A stretch of 33,518 nucleotides of DNA, taken from assembly GCA_002402315.1 (NCBI GenBank), contig DHFP01000138.1, forward strand, positions 1 to 33,518. Reading direction: 5' to 3'. Each line of letters starts with the position of its first letter. Within the stretch, counting starts at the first letter, position 1. The notes under the pieces were generated by a model that was given only the letters and a program-made list of their open reading frames with translations, ran no database searches and was not told the origin of the DNA. The position numbers and the translations under genes were made by a program. The stretch comes from Clostridiales bacterium UBA4821. GTDB taxonomy: Bacteria; Bacillota; Clostridia; Acetivibrionales; UBA4821. Shown here piece after piece: positions 1-7,786 of the stretch.

Positions 1-78
1 TTGACACATAATTTTTTTCTATCACCGCCGGAATTCAAAAGAATCACCGCGTTTTGTCTGCTCTCGTTGCTTTTGCCG

Positions 79-107
79 TTGACTAAACAGGTTCATTGCG
101 CTAATAA
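79..107 (+). promoter_or_regulatory. possible promoter of the dehydrogenase gene
   Basis: TTGACT at 79-84 is followed after 17 bases by TAATAA at 102-107. The -35 is good and the -10 is poor (3 of 6). Nothing else recognisable lies in bases 1-145, so this is the best candidate only. Confidence 0.3.
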
Positions 108-160
108 AATGCACCCTTAGGGCATCATATGGCCGCACAATAAATATGAAGGAGGCTGTG

Positions 161-1222
161 GTGGAGTCATCAACATCCTATCAAATCGCCGTCATTCCCG
201 GAGACGGAACAGGTCCTGAAGTAGTAAGAGAAGGCGTAAAGGTTCTAGAAGCAGCAAGTAAAAATTTTGGATTTTCTATAGAGTTGGAACACTTCGACCT
301 GGGTGGAGATAGGTATATTAGAACAGGTGAAATCCTACCTCAAAACGAAATCGAGAAAATTAAGAGTAAAACCGCAATATTACTTGGCGCTATAGGGCAT
401 CCGGATGTAAAACCAGGTATTCTTGAAAAAGGTATATTGTTAAATCTCCGGTTTACGATGGATCAATACATAAACCTACGTCCTGTCAAACTCTACCCGA
501 ACATAGATACACCCTTAAAAGACAAAGGCCCCGATGATATTGACTTTGTTGTAATCAGGGAAAATACTGAAGGCCTTTATGCTGGGGCAGGCGGATTTTT
601 AAAGAAGGGTACACCTGACGAGATAGCCACTCAGGAATCTGTTAATACACGCAAAGGGGTTGAAAGATGCATACGGTTTGCCTTTGACTACTGCCGCAAG
701 AGAAATAAGAAGAAGAAATTGACCCTGTGTGGAAAAACAAACGTATTAACCTACGCTTTTGACTTATGGGAAAGAACCTTCTATGAAGTAGCAAAAGAAT
801 ATCCTGATATCCAGACAGATTACGCTCATGTTGATGCAACCTGTATGTGGATGGTTAAGAATCCCGAATTCTTTGATGTTATAGTTACGGATAACATGTT
901 TGGCGATATCATAACAGACCTTGGTGCAGTTATCCAGGGAGGCATGGGTATAGCGGCAGGCGGCAACATCAATCCTAACGGTGTTTCAATGTACGAACCG
1001 ATAGGAGGATCGGCGCCAAAGTACACGGGTATGAATGTTATAAATCCTTTAGCTGCCATAGCTTCTGTTCAAATGATGCTTGAACAATTAGGCGAGGATA
1101 CGGCTGCTCAAGCTGTTGAGGACTCAATAATGAAAGTTGTTCTTAAGCTGCAGAGCCTCTCTGCAGGAAGGATGGGGTATAGTACGACTGAAGTCGGGGA
1201 TATGGTGGTGAGTAATTTATAA
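161..1222 (+). CDS. isopropylmalate/isocitrate dehydrogenase family protein
   Basis: Member of the NAD(P)-dependent beta-decarboxylating dehydrogenases, which oxidise and decarboxylate 2-hydroxy acids such as 3-isopropylmalate or isocitrate in the cytosol. The start shows IPGDGTGPEV, followed by the substrate-binding LRPVKLYP, the RENTEGLY loop and the metal-binding VTDNMFGDIITD; the C-terminal part has EPIGGSAPKYTG and INPLAAI, the nucleotide-binding loop. Length is normal, about 353 residues. The GTG at 161 is preferred because AAGGAGG (149-155) lies just upstream; an in-frame ATG at 146 lies before that ribosome site. The RENTEGLY form, rather than the RELTGG of classical LeuB, means the substrate (isopropylmalate, isocitrate or homoisocitrate) cannot be fixed from sequence. 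It stands alone, with its own terminator. Confidence 0.9.
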   Translation: MESSTSYQIAVIPGDGTGPEVVREGVKVLEAASKNFGFSIELEHFDLGGDRYIRTGEILPQNEIEKIKSKTAILLGAIGHPDVKPGILEKGILLNLRFTMDQYINLRPVKLYPNIDTPLKDKGPDDIDFVVIRENTEGLYAGAGGFLKKGTPDEIATQESVNTRKGVERCIRFAFDYCRKRNKKKKLTLCGKTNVLTYAFDLWERTFYEVAKEYPDIQTDYAHVDATCMWMVKNPEFFDVIVTDNMFGDIITDLGAVIQGGMGIAAGGNINPNGVSMYEPIGGSAPKYTGMNVINPLAAIASVQMMLEQLGEDTAAQAVEDSIMKVVLKLQSLSAGRMGYSTTEVGDMVVSNL

Positions 1223-1227
1223 ATACC

Positions 1228-1265
1228 TTGCAAAAAGGAGAACCGTTTGGTTCTTCTTTTTGCAA
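1228..1265 (+). terminator. rho-independent terminator of the dehydrogenase gene
   Basis: A 17-bp stem (1228-1244 with 1249-1265, one G-T pair) closes a GTTT loop. The T-run CTTTTT lies inside the 3' arm and ATTTT follows. Confidence 0.85.
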
Positions 1266-1274
1266 ATTTTCCCG

Positions 1275-1303
1275 TTGACAAGTGCATTCCATAGCCTTAT
1301 AAT
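1275..1303 (+). promoter_or_regulatory. consensus sigma-A promoter of tRNA-Lys
   Basis: Perfect TTGACA (1275-1280), 17-base spacer, perfect TATAAT (1298-1303). The tRNA begins 22 bases after the -10, so the precursor leader is short. Confidence 0.92.
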
Positions 1304-1324
1304 ATTATTTGCTTGACGAAAAAT

Positions 1325-1400
1325 GCGCCATTAGCTCAGTTGGTAGAGCAACTGACTCTTAATCAGTGGGCCCTGGGTTCGAGTCCCCGATGGCGCACCA
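1325..1400 (+). tRNA. tRNA-Lys (anticodon CTT), CCA encoded
   Basis: This 76-base cloverleaf decodes AAG. The acceptor stem GCGCCAT/ATGGCGC is perfect. The D-stem is GCTC/GAGC, the anticodon stem ACTGA/TCAGT encloses CTCTTAA, and the T-loop is TTCGAGT. Discriminator A and an encoded CCA end the gene. The T-stem CTGGG/CCCCG carries a T:C mismatch at its second pair (1374 with 1388), where most tRNAs pair normally. Confidence 0.96.
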
Positions 1401-1451
1401 ACTAAGAAAAACCTTGAGATATCACAATGTCATTAACTTAAGGATTTTAAA

Positions 1452-1500
1452 AATATAAGGAGTCAAATATCTATTGAATAGGTATCAGACTCCTTATATT
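1452..1500 (+). terminator. long hairpin after tRNA-Lys, probable terminator
   Basis: A 13-bp stem (1452-1464 with 1488-1500) encloses an AA/CA internal loop and a further 9-bp stem with one G-T pair. The whole 49 bases is nearly one palindrome. It is followed by TTATTGG rather than a clean T-run, so it may also be the trace of a small inverted-repeat element. Confidence 0.5.
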
Positions 1501-1584
1501 TTATTGGTAGTGTAATGAGAATATAACTAAATAAAGCTTTTGTTTTATGAATATATATGTTATATTGTAGTGAGAGGTGATTGT

Positions 1585-1785
1585 GTGTTTATTAAAATTC
1601 TAAAGAAAAATTATGGTAAAAAGATACACTATTACGCCAGTCTGGTTGAAAACAAAAGAATTGATGGGCAGGTAAAACAAATAGTTAAAGCTTATCTGGG
1701 ACCTGTCACTGAAGACCAGATTCCTTATTTAAAAGCGGCTTATGCAAAAAAGAAACCTCGGTTGGTATACGAAGAGGAAAAATAG
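1585..1785 (+). CDS. small protein resembling the N-terminus of IS-family transposases
   Basis: About 66 residues, starting at GTG 1585 behind AGAGGTGA (1573-1580); an upstream in-frame ATG at 1540 has no ribosome site. The pattern FIK...GKKIHYYASLVE...GQVKQIVKAYLGP looks like the first part of IS4/IS1634-type transposases (a short strand segment, then 'VKQ..v.yLG'). No DDE catalytic residues are present. It ends three codons' length before the ribosome site of the next fragment, with which it may once have formed a mobile-element module. Either a free-standing small ORF or a remnant; function not assigned. Confidence 0.5.
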   Translation: MFIKILKKNYGKKIHYYASLVENKRIDGQVKQIVKAYLGPVTEDQIPYLKAAYAKKKPRLVYEEEK

Positions 1786-1797
1786 GAGGTGATTGTA

Positions 1798-1983
1798 GTG
1801 AGATGTTCAGAGATTCGTTTTAGACGTGATATCGAACATGTTCAAAAGAATTCTTTTGTCTCCTATTGCAGGAAAGTCAAAGAAAACCATTTCACAAGGA
1901 AGAGGAAGATGCCATTAAAAGAGCTTTTATTGTCCATACTTAACAGGAAAGGATTGACGCTGGTTATGGAACTAAGAAAATAA
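1798..1983 (+). pseudogene. N-terminal fragment of an IS4-type transposase
   Basis: GTG at 1798 follows a full AGGAGGTGAT ribosome site at 1785-1794. The roughly 61 residues contain HFTRKRKMPLKELLLSILNR, which matches the 'dFTR.RKL.f.d...f.LN..G.s...el' opening common in clostridial IS4-family transposases. The frame then stops at 1983, so the catalytic core is missing. The following 130 bases show no continuing transposase in any frame that I could recognise. Confidence 0.6.
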
Positions 1984-2115
1984 TATAAAAATTTGTTGGA
2001 CCAAATTCTTTAGATTGAATTTTAGCTTTTTATGTTATAAATCTTCCAAGCCTTAATATACATAATAATAGCAGAAACTGGTGCAAGGTTTGGCATATAA
2101 AAAGGGTGAGGTTTC

Positions 2116-2382
2116 ATGGAACCAATAATAAGGGATTTCAAGCCTGACGATGCTGAAGAATTATCAGCCATGGTTGAGCATACCGTTGAAGAGAGTTATA
2201 AGTGGGTATACCCTGATCCGGTAAGACAACTATTCAAGAAGGAAAATACACCCGAGCGAATTACAGAAATGGCTAATATAGGCTGTGTTTTAGTTGCTGT
2301 AGATCCTGAGATGTATGATGAATTAAGATTGTTGAGAGAGGCAAGCAACAAAAAGAAACTCGGGTTCACGATGGAAAATTAG
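2116..2382 (+). pseudogene. truncated GNAT N-acetyltransferase
   Basis: ATG at 2116 follows AAAGGGTGAGG. Residues 1-63 (IIRDFKPDDAEELSAMVE ... GCVLVAVD) look like the first helices and strand of a GNAT acetyltransferase. Just where the acetyl-CoA-binding core should begin, the sequence changes to a charged tail (PEMYDELRLLREASNKKK) and ends at 88 residues, against about 150 for the family. I read it as an internal deletion or fusion remnant; the acetyl-CoA site is absent, so activity is unlikely. Confidence 0.55.
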
Positions 2383-2433
2383 CTTGCTCAACCCAAGAAT
2401 ATCATTACAGGTAATACATTAATTCAAAATTAC

Positions 2434-2465
2434 GAGTCGAGGGATATTTCCTCGATTCTTTTTTA
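2434..2465 (+). terminator. rho-independent terminator
   Basis: A 9-bp stem (2434-2442 with 2450-2458, one G-T) and 7-base loop are followed by a T-rich tail. It closes the fragment region and faces the minus-strand efflux operon. Confidence 0.8.
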
Positions 2466-2490
2466 TAAATAAACATCTCCATGGTTGTTC

Positions 2491-3147
2491 CTATGCTCCA
2501 CTGCCATATACTCCGCCCTTTAAAATTTCGATATATTCATTGTAGTCCTTCAGGACGTTTTCCATTTCAGTCCATATTCTGTCTGCCGGCATATTTTTGA
2601 ATATATTTAAATACTTGTTGCTTACACCTTCCAATGCAAGCATTATTAATTCTATTGCCTTATTCCTATCGATATCCTTCCGGAACTTTGAAGTGTCTAT
2701 GTCCTTTAATAGCATAGGCATGCTTTCTTTATACATTTTTTCATACCTGGCTTGTACCTCTTCCTTCAAATCATCAGGCGCATGTGTAATGGCATCTAAT
2801 AAAATCTTATACATGGACGGATATTCGTGAGCCATCTTTAATTTGATAAGTCCCGTTTTCATTATCCTTTCAAAAAAATCTGCGGGAAGATCATCCATCA
2901 TTTTGTAAAATTTTTCGGTAAAAAAGTCTATAATATAGTCTAAAACGTAGAGGTAGAGTCTCCTTTTATTTCCAAAATAATGGAACAATATCCCCTTGGA
3001 TATTCCCGCCTTTTTGACAATACTGTTGGTTGAAGCATCTCTATAGCTGTATTTTGAAAATTCCTCAACGCATACATCAATGATTCTTTTCTTCTTCTCT
3101 TCTGTCAGGTTTTCAAATTTACTGTACAGTTTTACCACTCTCCTCAC
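2491..3147 (-). CDS. TetR-family repressor of the efflux operon
   Basis: A DNA-binding repressor of about 218 residues. The N-terminal helix-turn-helix shows DASTNSIVKKAGISKGILFHYFGNK at about residues 38-62, with the typical TetR 'G.Sk..lY.yF..K' signature (here SKGILFHYFGNK). The remaining helical part should bind ligand and dimerise. It is the last gene of the operon; the GTG at 3147 overlaps the stop of the adaptor gene (GTGA), implying translational coupling, while a GTG at 3138 is an alternative start nearer GAGGAGA. The two TGAC-N6-GTCA palindromes at the operon promoter are its probable operators, giving autoregulation. The inducer is unknown. Confidence 0.88.
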   Translation of the reverse strand: MRRVVKLYSKFENLTEEKKKRIIDVCVEEFSKYSYRDASTNSIVKKAGISKGILFHYFGNKRRLYLYVLDYIIDFFTEKFYKMMDDLPADFFERIMKTGLIKLKMAHEYPSMYKILLDAITHAPDDLKEEVQARYEKMYKESMPMLLKDIDTSKFRKDIDRNKAIELIMLALEGVSNKYLNIFKNMPADRIWTEMENVLKDYNEYIEILKGGVYGSGA

Positions 3148-4387
3148 TGCTTTTCATCCAGAGGTTTGATTTTAATGCCTTCCTTTATGTCGTTATCGGG
3201 CTTAACAAGAATTACATCCCCTTCCTTTAAGCCCTCCTGGATTTCTATATAATTCCCGCTTTCTATTCCCTTTTTTACTGTTCTTAGAAGGGCTTTGCCA
3301 TTCTCAATAATAAAAACATTGCTCGTACCCTTATATTCAAACACTGAGCTATCCGGCACCTTGATTACATCACTTTTTACAGCGGTTATAATCTTTACAT
3401 CCAGGCTGTAACCGGGCTTTAACACGACTTTTCTATCCGCCATTTCAATTGTAACCGGAACTCTCTTTTGGTTAACTCCCAAAAAGGATGTCACTGTTTT
3501 GGCGGCAGGCGCAATTTTTATGACTTTTCTCTTCAGAACTGCATCACCAATCGGCTTACCGGTAATTTCCACTTGTCACCTATTTTGACTTTATTGGCAT
3601 CGTCTGCTAAAATTTCGGCTTCAAGCTCCAGATTATTGACATTCCCTATGACAAATGCTGCGGTAGAGGGAACCGCTATTGAATTTTTTTCAACAAGCTT
3701 TTCAATAATAATTCCATCCATGGCGGCCCTTACTTCCTGTTTCCGAATGTTTCTAAGGATGGTATCCCTACGGATAACAGCCTGCTCAAGTTGTGCTTTG
3801 TAGTTCTTTTTAAGATATTCGGGTGCACCTTGCTTTACATCCGCCATCTGCAGGTTTGCCGAATCCAAAGCAGCTGCAGCAGTATTATAGGCATTCTGAG
3901 CCTTTTCAAATTCATCCTTGCTCAATGCATTCGATTCGTATAGTTCCTTTACATTTTGAAAGTTTCTTTTTGCTGATTCATATGCATTTTCAGCTTGGAC
4001 AACCGAAACCTTCGCCAGTTCGATTTTATTGGCATAATTGATTAGCTCTGTACCCTTTAATTGAGCTCTTGCCGCCTCAATCCCTGCTTCAGCATCCCTT
4101 AGCTGCAGCTCCATATCCTTCTTGTCAAGGCTTAAAAGCAGGTCACCCTGTTTTACGGCATCCCCGGCGTCCACGTTTATATCAATAACTTTTCCTGAAC
4201 CTTCAATATAAACAGTCTGTTTTTCCTGTGACAGCACCTGTGCAGTGTCCTCCAGGTATTGTCTTATATCTCCTTTTGACACCTTCAACACTTCAGCGCT
4301 GACACCTCCGGTTTTTGTACTGTATAATGCAATTCCGGCAATCACAACCACTACCCCGATAATTATCCATTTCAGCTTCTTTTTCAT
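3144..4387 (-). pseudogene. HlyD/MacA-like efflux adaptor, interrupted by one frameshift
   Basis: Membrane-fusion (periplasmic-adaptor-type) partner of the ABC exporter. ATG 4387 is preferred over 4411 because AAAGGAG precedes it; an N-terminal anchor (WIIIGVVVVIAGIALY), a biotinyl-lipoyl half (SGKVIDINVDAGDAVKQGD), a coiled coil (about residues 95-210) and the beta-barrel follow. At about 3571-3572 the frame breaks: after KVKIGDK it reads WKLPVSRLVMQF and stops at 3533, while the continuing family sequence (VEITGKPIGDAV..., to 3144) lies in another frame. Restoring one G (AAGTGG to AAGGTGG) gives KIGDKVEITGKP without a break. So one base is missing, from mutation or a sequencing error. All domains are otherwise intact. 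Confidence 0.85.
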
Positions 4388-4403
4388 TTTAACAATCACT
4401 CCT

Positions 4404-6767
4404 TTATTCATTGCTTTTCAAAACCTCTACCATGCTAATGGTTCTGATTTTTTTCATAAGAATCAGATTAGCCAAAACCGTAAATACTACCGTAAGAATT
4501 GCCGCCAGGAAGTAATCTCCTGTCCCCGCAACAAATACAAAACTGTAAGCGTCGGTCTCATACATGGACATCATGGAGTTTCCAAGCCACTTCCCAAAGG
4601 GCAGGCCAACTAGAATACCAAATAATGTTATAAGGTAGTTCTCATTAAAAATCAGGCTTCTAACTTCGCCATCCTTGAATCCAAGCACCTTCAGCGTAGC
4701 AAGCTCCCTCTGTCGCTCGAATATATTTATGGTCGCTATATTATAAATAACCGCAATTGAAAGCACAGCAGCCAGAACGATCATTACTCCAACGAAAGAT
4801 GACATGGACCCCATGTTTTTCATCAAATTATTCAAAGAATCCGTCTTGGACTGTACCGAACCGACTGCTGGCATTTCCTTTAGCTTATCCATGACCTGTT
4901 TTTCATTGCTGCTGCTATCAATCTTTATTACGGCTGAATTGGCTATTCTCCCTTCACCGGTCAGATAATTCATACTGTCTATATTATTGAACACACTGCT
5001 GCCAATATATTGTGCTATAACCCCTTTTACCTGTATCTCTTTCTTCTCTTTGGCCGGAAGGAAGGATTTAATATGAACCATATCTCCGGGCCTTACATCA
5101 AGTGTTCTTGATAGTTTATCAGGTATCAGTATTCCGTTATCCGGAAGCTTTACGGGATTTCCATCCTTGTCGGTCACCTTATAAATCTCCGGGCTGCTAA
5201 TTAAGGCAGTAAAGCCTATGTCTTTCTTTCTCCAGCCGTTGGATATTTCCACTCCTGTTTCAACCACAGGTTCAAGCTTAGCAACATGAGAAATGTTTTT
5301 TATATGGCTTAATTCCTCTATATTTAAAAACTTTGTAAAATTCACTTTTATATCATAGTTTTGTATGTTGCTGTACTGCTGGTCTATCAAGAAATTGATG
5401 GAATCCATTTGTCCAAACGCTATAAAAGTTATTGCCGTCGCAAAGATAACTCCTATGGAGGTAAGCAAGGCTCTCCTTTTATACCTGAAGACATTTCTCA
5501 AAATTATCTTCCATCTGTATCCGAGATTTCCCCACAACACTGCAATTTTCTCAATAAAAATCTTCTTTCCTTTCAAAGGTGCTTTAGCGCGCATTGCCTC
5601 ACTCGGCATAATCCTGAAAGCCCTTTTACAGGAGTTATATCCTGCCAGCAGGCAGAAGATAAGTGTGAGCATAGATGCAGGTATGACAAGCTCGGGGTAC
5701 ATTTTCATATCCGCCGCCGGAAGATTGAAGTACGTATTTTCCAGCTCTGTAAAAGCCTTTCCGAGGAACATACCGAAAATTGCTCCTATAATACTGCCCA
5801 GTATTGCAATAACAACCGAGTAGGACAGGTAATGGAGCAACACCTGTAAATTACTGAAACCAAAAGCCTTTAACACGCCGATTTGACTCCTCTGGTTTTC
5901 AACCATCCTGCCCATGGTAATATAGATAATAACGGCTGCTACTATAAAGAATATTACAGGAAAGGCTCCTCCTGTAGATTTCAACCCTTTTAATTCCTCA
6001 CTCAGCATTTTGTTGCTTATTTGATTCTCTCTTTCGACTATTCCCGTTACCCCAAATTCCTTTAATGCTTTTTTCACATCATCCTTTGCCTTATCCACAT
6101 CTGTTCCTTCGTGAAAAAGCATTGTAAGGTTGTTTATTGAACCATCAAATCCTAAAATTGCCTGCCCAAAAGACTTCTTGACATATACGACACCAAACCT
6201 TTTATTGTCCGGCACCAATTCACTTCCATCCTTTATGGTATACACATATTCAGGACCTTTTACCGAACCTGCCACTTTTAGTTTTACTTCGATACCGTTT
6301 ATTACAGGAGAGATATAGTCACCTATCTTCAAGTTGTGAGCTTTAAAAAATCCTTCCTCCACAAGGCACTGGTTGCTATCGGCATTAGAAAAATATCTAC
6401 CGGAAGTTATCATTATATCATTTACAATATCCCTTTTTTCATCAGGTAACGTTATAAGCCTTACAACAGCATTTTCACCCGATATGCCAATCTTTACATC
6501 CTGTACAACCCTGCCTGTTGCCATTTTGACAAAGGGAAGGGACTTTATCTTTTCCTCCATACTTTCAGGCGCCTTGTAAAAAGCTGCCCAGAGGTCTCCC
6601 AACCTATATTCCCTATAATATTTTTCACTTGCACCCGACAGATTTTTAAAAGCGGCATTGATACCTGAATAAAACATAACCCCAATGATAACAACAATAA
6701 GGACCGATATAAACTGGCCCTTGGCCTGCCATAAATCCCTTACGAGTTTTCTATTTAAAATGTCCAT
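4404..6767 (-). CDS. ABC exporter permease, MacB/FtsX type
   Basis: A 787-residue inner-membrane permease with two FtsX modules. An N-terminal membrane segment (FISVLIVVIIGVMFYSG) is followed by a large extracellular domain of about 200 residues, three membrane segments near residues 270-390 (FPVIFFIVAAVIIYITMG, then VVIAILGSIIGAIFGMF), a second anchor and extracellular domain, and three last segments ending in the FERQRELATLKVLGF motif and LANLILMKKI. ATG 6767 shares its A with the ATPase stop (TAATG), so the two are coupled. Such permeases export peptides, lipids or antibiotics using the cytoplasmic ATPase and the adaptor; the substrate is not evident. Confidence 0.92.
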   Translation of the reverse strand: MDILNRKLVRDLWQAKGQFISVLIVVIIGVMFYSGINAAFKNLSGASEKYYREYRLGDLWAAFYKAPESMEEKIKSLPFVKMATGRVVQDVKIGISGENAVVRLITLPDEKRDIVNDIMITSGRYFSNADSNQCLVEEGFFKAHNLKIGDYISPVINGIEVKLKVAGSVKGPEYVYTIKDGSELVPDNKRFGVVYVKKSFGQAILGFDGSINNLTMLFHEGTDVDKAKDDVKKALKEFGVTGIVERENQISNKMLSEELKGLKSTGGAFPVIFFIVAAVIIYITMGRMVENQRSQIGVLKAFGFSNLQVLLHYLSYSVVIAILGSIIGAIFGMFLGKAFTELENTYFNLPAADMKMYPELVIPASMLTLIFCLLAGYNSCKRAFRIMPSEAMRAKAPLKGKKIFIEKIAVLWGNLGYRWKIILRNVFRYKRRALLTSIGVIFATAITFIAFGQMDSINFLIDQQYSNIQNYDIKVNFTKFLNIEELSHIKNISHVAKLEPVVETGVEISNGWRKKDIGFTALISSPEIYKVTDKDGNPVKLPDNGILIPDKLSRTLDVRPGDMVHIKSFLPAKEKKEIQVKGVIAQYIGSSVFNNIDSMNYLTGEGRIANSAVIKIDSSSNEKQVMDKLKEMPAVGSVQSKTDSLNNLMKNMGSMSSFVGVMIVLAAVLSIAVIYNIATINIFERQRELATLKVLGFKDGEVRSLIFNENYLITLFGILVGLPFGKWLGNSMMSMYETDAYSFVFVAGTGDYFLAAILTVVFTVLANLILMKKIRTISMVEVLKSNE

Positions 6768-7474
6768 TACCACTCAATCCCTTCAGGCGGCTGAGGGTTC
6801 TTGTTCATTTCTACCGACTCGACCTCTCCGCTTTTGACCCTTATTACCTTATCAGCCATAGCTGCAATAGCAGCATTATGAGTAATTATGACCACTGTTT
6901 TCTTCATTCCCTTGTTTACCTCATGCAGCAGCTTCAGTATTGCCTTACCGGTCTTATAATCAAGTGCTCCTGTCGGCTCATCGCACAGCAGCAGCAGTGG
7001 ATTTTTTACAAGCGCTCTCGCAACAGCCACGCGCTGCTGTTCTCCACCCGAAAGCTGTGCTGGAAAATTGCCCAATCTCTCACCCAGACCGACATCATTC
7101 AAAACATCCTTTGCATTTAGAGGATTGTCAGCCACCTGCGTTACAAGTTCAACATTCTCCAGTGCCGTAAGGTTAGGCATAAGGTTATAAAACTGGAATA
7201 CAAAACCGATATTTTTCCTCCTGTACATGGTCAGTTCCTTGTCGGAAATTCCGGCTATATTTTTTCCATCAACCCATACTTCCCCCGATGTTGGCCTATC
7301 CATGCCTCCGATTATATTTAATACCGTACTTTTCCCCGACCCGCTGGGACCAAGTACAACAACAAATTCTCCATTGTCTATGTCGAAAGACATACCGTTA
7401 GCAGCTTTTACAGTAACCTCACCCATAATATATTCTTTTATAACATCCTTAACTACTACTATCCCGTCTCCCAT
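6767..7474 (-). CDS. ABC exporter ATPase, LolD/MacB type
   Basis: A 235-residue nucleotide-binding subunit that drives the adjacent permease. It shows Walker A GPSGSGKST, a Q-loop (FVFQFYNLMPNLTA), the ABC signature LSGGEQQRVAVARAL, Walker B LLLLCDEPTGALD and the switch histidine in VVIITHN. The GALD after Walker B is typical of the MacB/LolD/YknY family. It is the first gene of the operon; the ribosome site before ATG 7474 is weak (GATGAGAT). Transcription should start about 55 bases upstream at the TetR-controlled promoter. Confidence 0.95.
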   Translation of the reverse strand: MGDGIVVVKDVIKEYIMGEVTVKAANGMSFDIDNGEFVVVLGPSGSGKSTVLNIIGGMDRPTSGEVWVDGKNIAGISDKELTMYRRKNIGFVFQFYNLMPNLTALENVELVTQVADNPLNAKDVLNDVGLGERLGNFPAQLSGGEQQRVAVARALVKNPLLLLCDEPTGALDYKTGKAILKLLHEVNKGMKKTVVIITHNAAIAAMADKVIRVKSGEVESVEMNKNPQPPEGIEW

Positions 7475-7510
7475 ATCTCATCAACCCGATTCTATTTTGA
7501 TTTGAAATAC

Positions 7511-7524
7511 TGACCATATGGTCA
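7511..7524 (-). promoter_or_regulatory. downstream TetR operator
   Basis: Perfect 14-bp palindrome TGACCATATGGTCA placed just after the -10, covering roughly +6 to +19 of the transcript. It has the same TGAC-N6-GTCA layout as the site over the -35. Confidence 0.7.
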
Positions 7525-7536
7525 ATTGATAATTAA

Positions 7537-7565
7537 ATTATATGCCCCGTTGACCACTTAGTCAA
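7537..7565 (-). promoter_or_regulatory. promoter of the efflux operon
   Basis: On the minus strand TTGACT (7565-7560), 17 bases, TATAAT (7542-7537). It is a near-consensus sigma-A promoter, so the operon would be strongly expressed unless repressed at the flanking palindromes. Confidence 0.88.
7550..7565 (-). promoter_or_regulatory. upstream TetR operator over the -35
   Basis: TTGACCACTTAGTCAA is an imperfect palindrome with TTGAC/GTCAA arms. Its outer half is the -35 hexamer itself, so a bound repressor would exclude RNA polymerase. Confidence 0.65.
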
Positions 7566-7612
7566 TAGGGCACAAAAAGAATATAAGCCCAAATTTTAGT
7601 ATTTTATAAGTT

Positions 7613-7774
7613 TTACTTTTCAATCAAATACTTCCAATAACGCTTGGGCAAAAATTGTCTTTGAAGCCTTGGCTTTATTTTATCTTTGATTGCTATGCTG
7701 TCAAAAAACTGTTTCCACAAATTTTGTATATTCTGTTCATTATAGTCCGCATGTAATAAAAACCCTTGCACGTT
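7613..7774 (-). pseudogene. C-terminal remnant of a DUF4130 (TIGR03915-type) repair protein
   Basis: An open stretch of 53 codons without a start, read NVQGFLLHADYNEQ ... LWKQFFDSIAIKDK ... LPKRYWKYLIEK and then TAA at 7615-7613. The pattern LWK.FF.SIAI and the ending PKR.WKYL.E are, as I recall the family, the C-terminus of DUF4130 proteins, which are usually encoded directly after a TIGR03916 radical-SAM protein. Here that radical-SAM gene lies directly upstream but is itself cut short, so one deletion appears to have removed the end of the first gene and most of the second. Not expressed as a functional protein. Confidence 0.72.
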
Positions 7775-7786
7775 TTAAAACAACTC

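Noticed and set aside
1..29. TTGACA at the very start of the window as a promoter
   Set aside because: No -10-like hexamer at 15-19 bases downstream; the position expected for the -10 reads ATCACC.
5361..5849. Plus-strand frames of 150-160 codons inside the permease gene
   Set aside because: They lie wholly opposite the well-supported ABC permease, and their translations show no domain or consistent composition.
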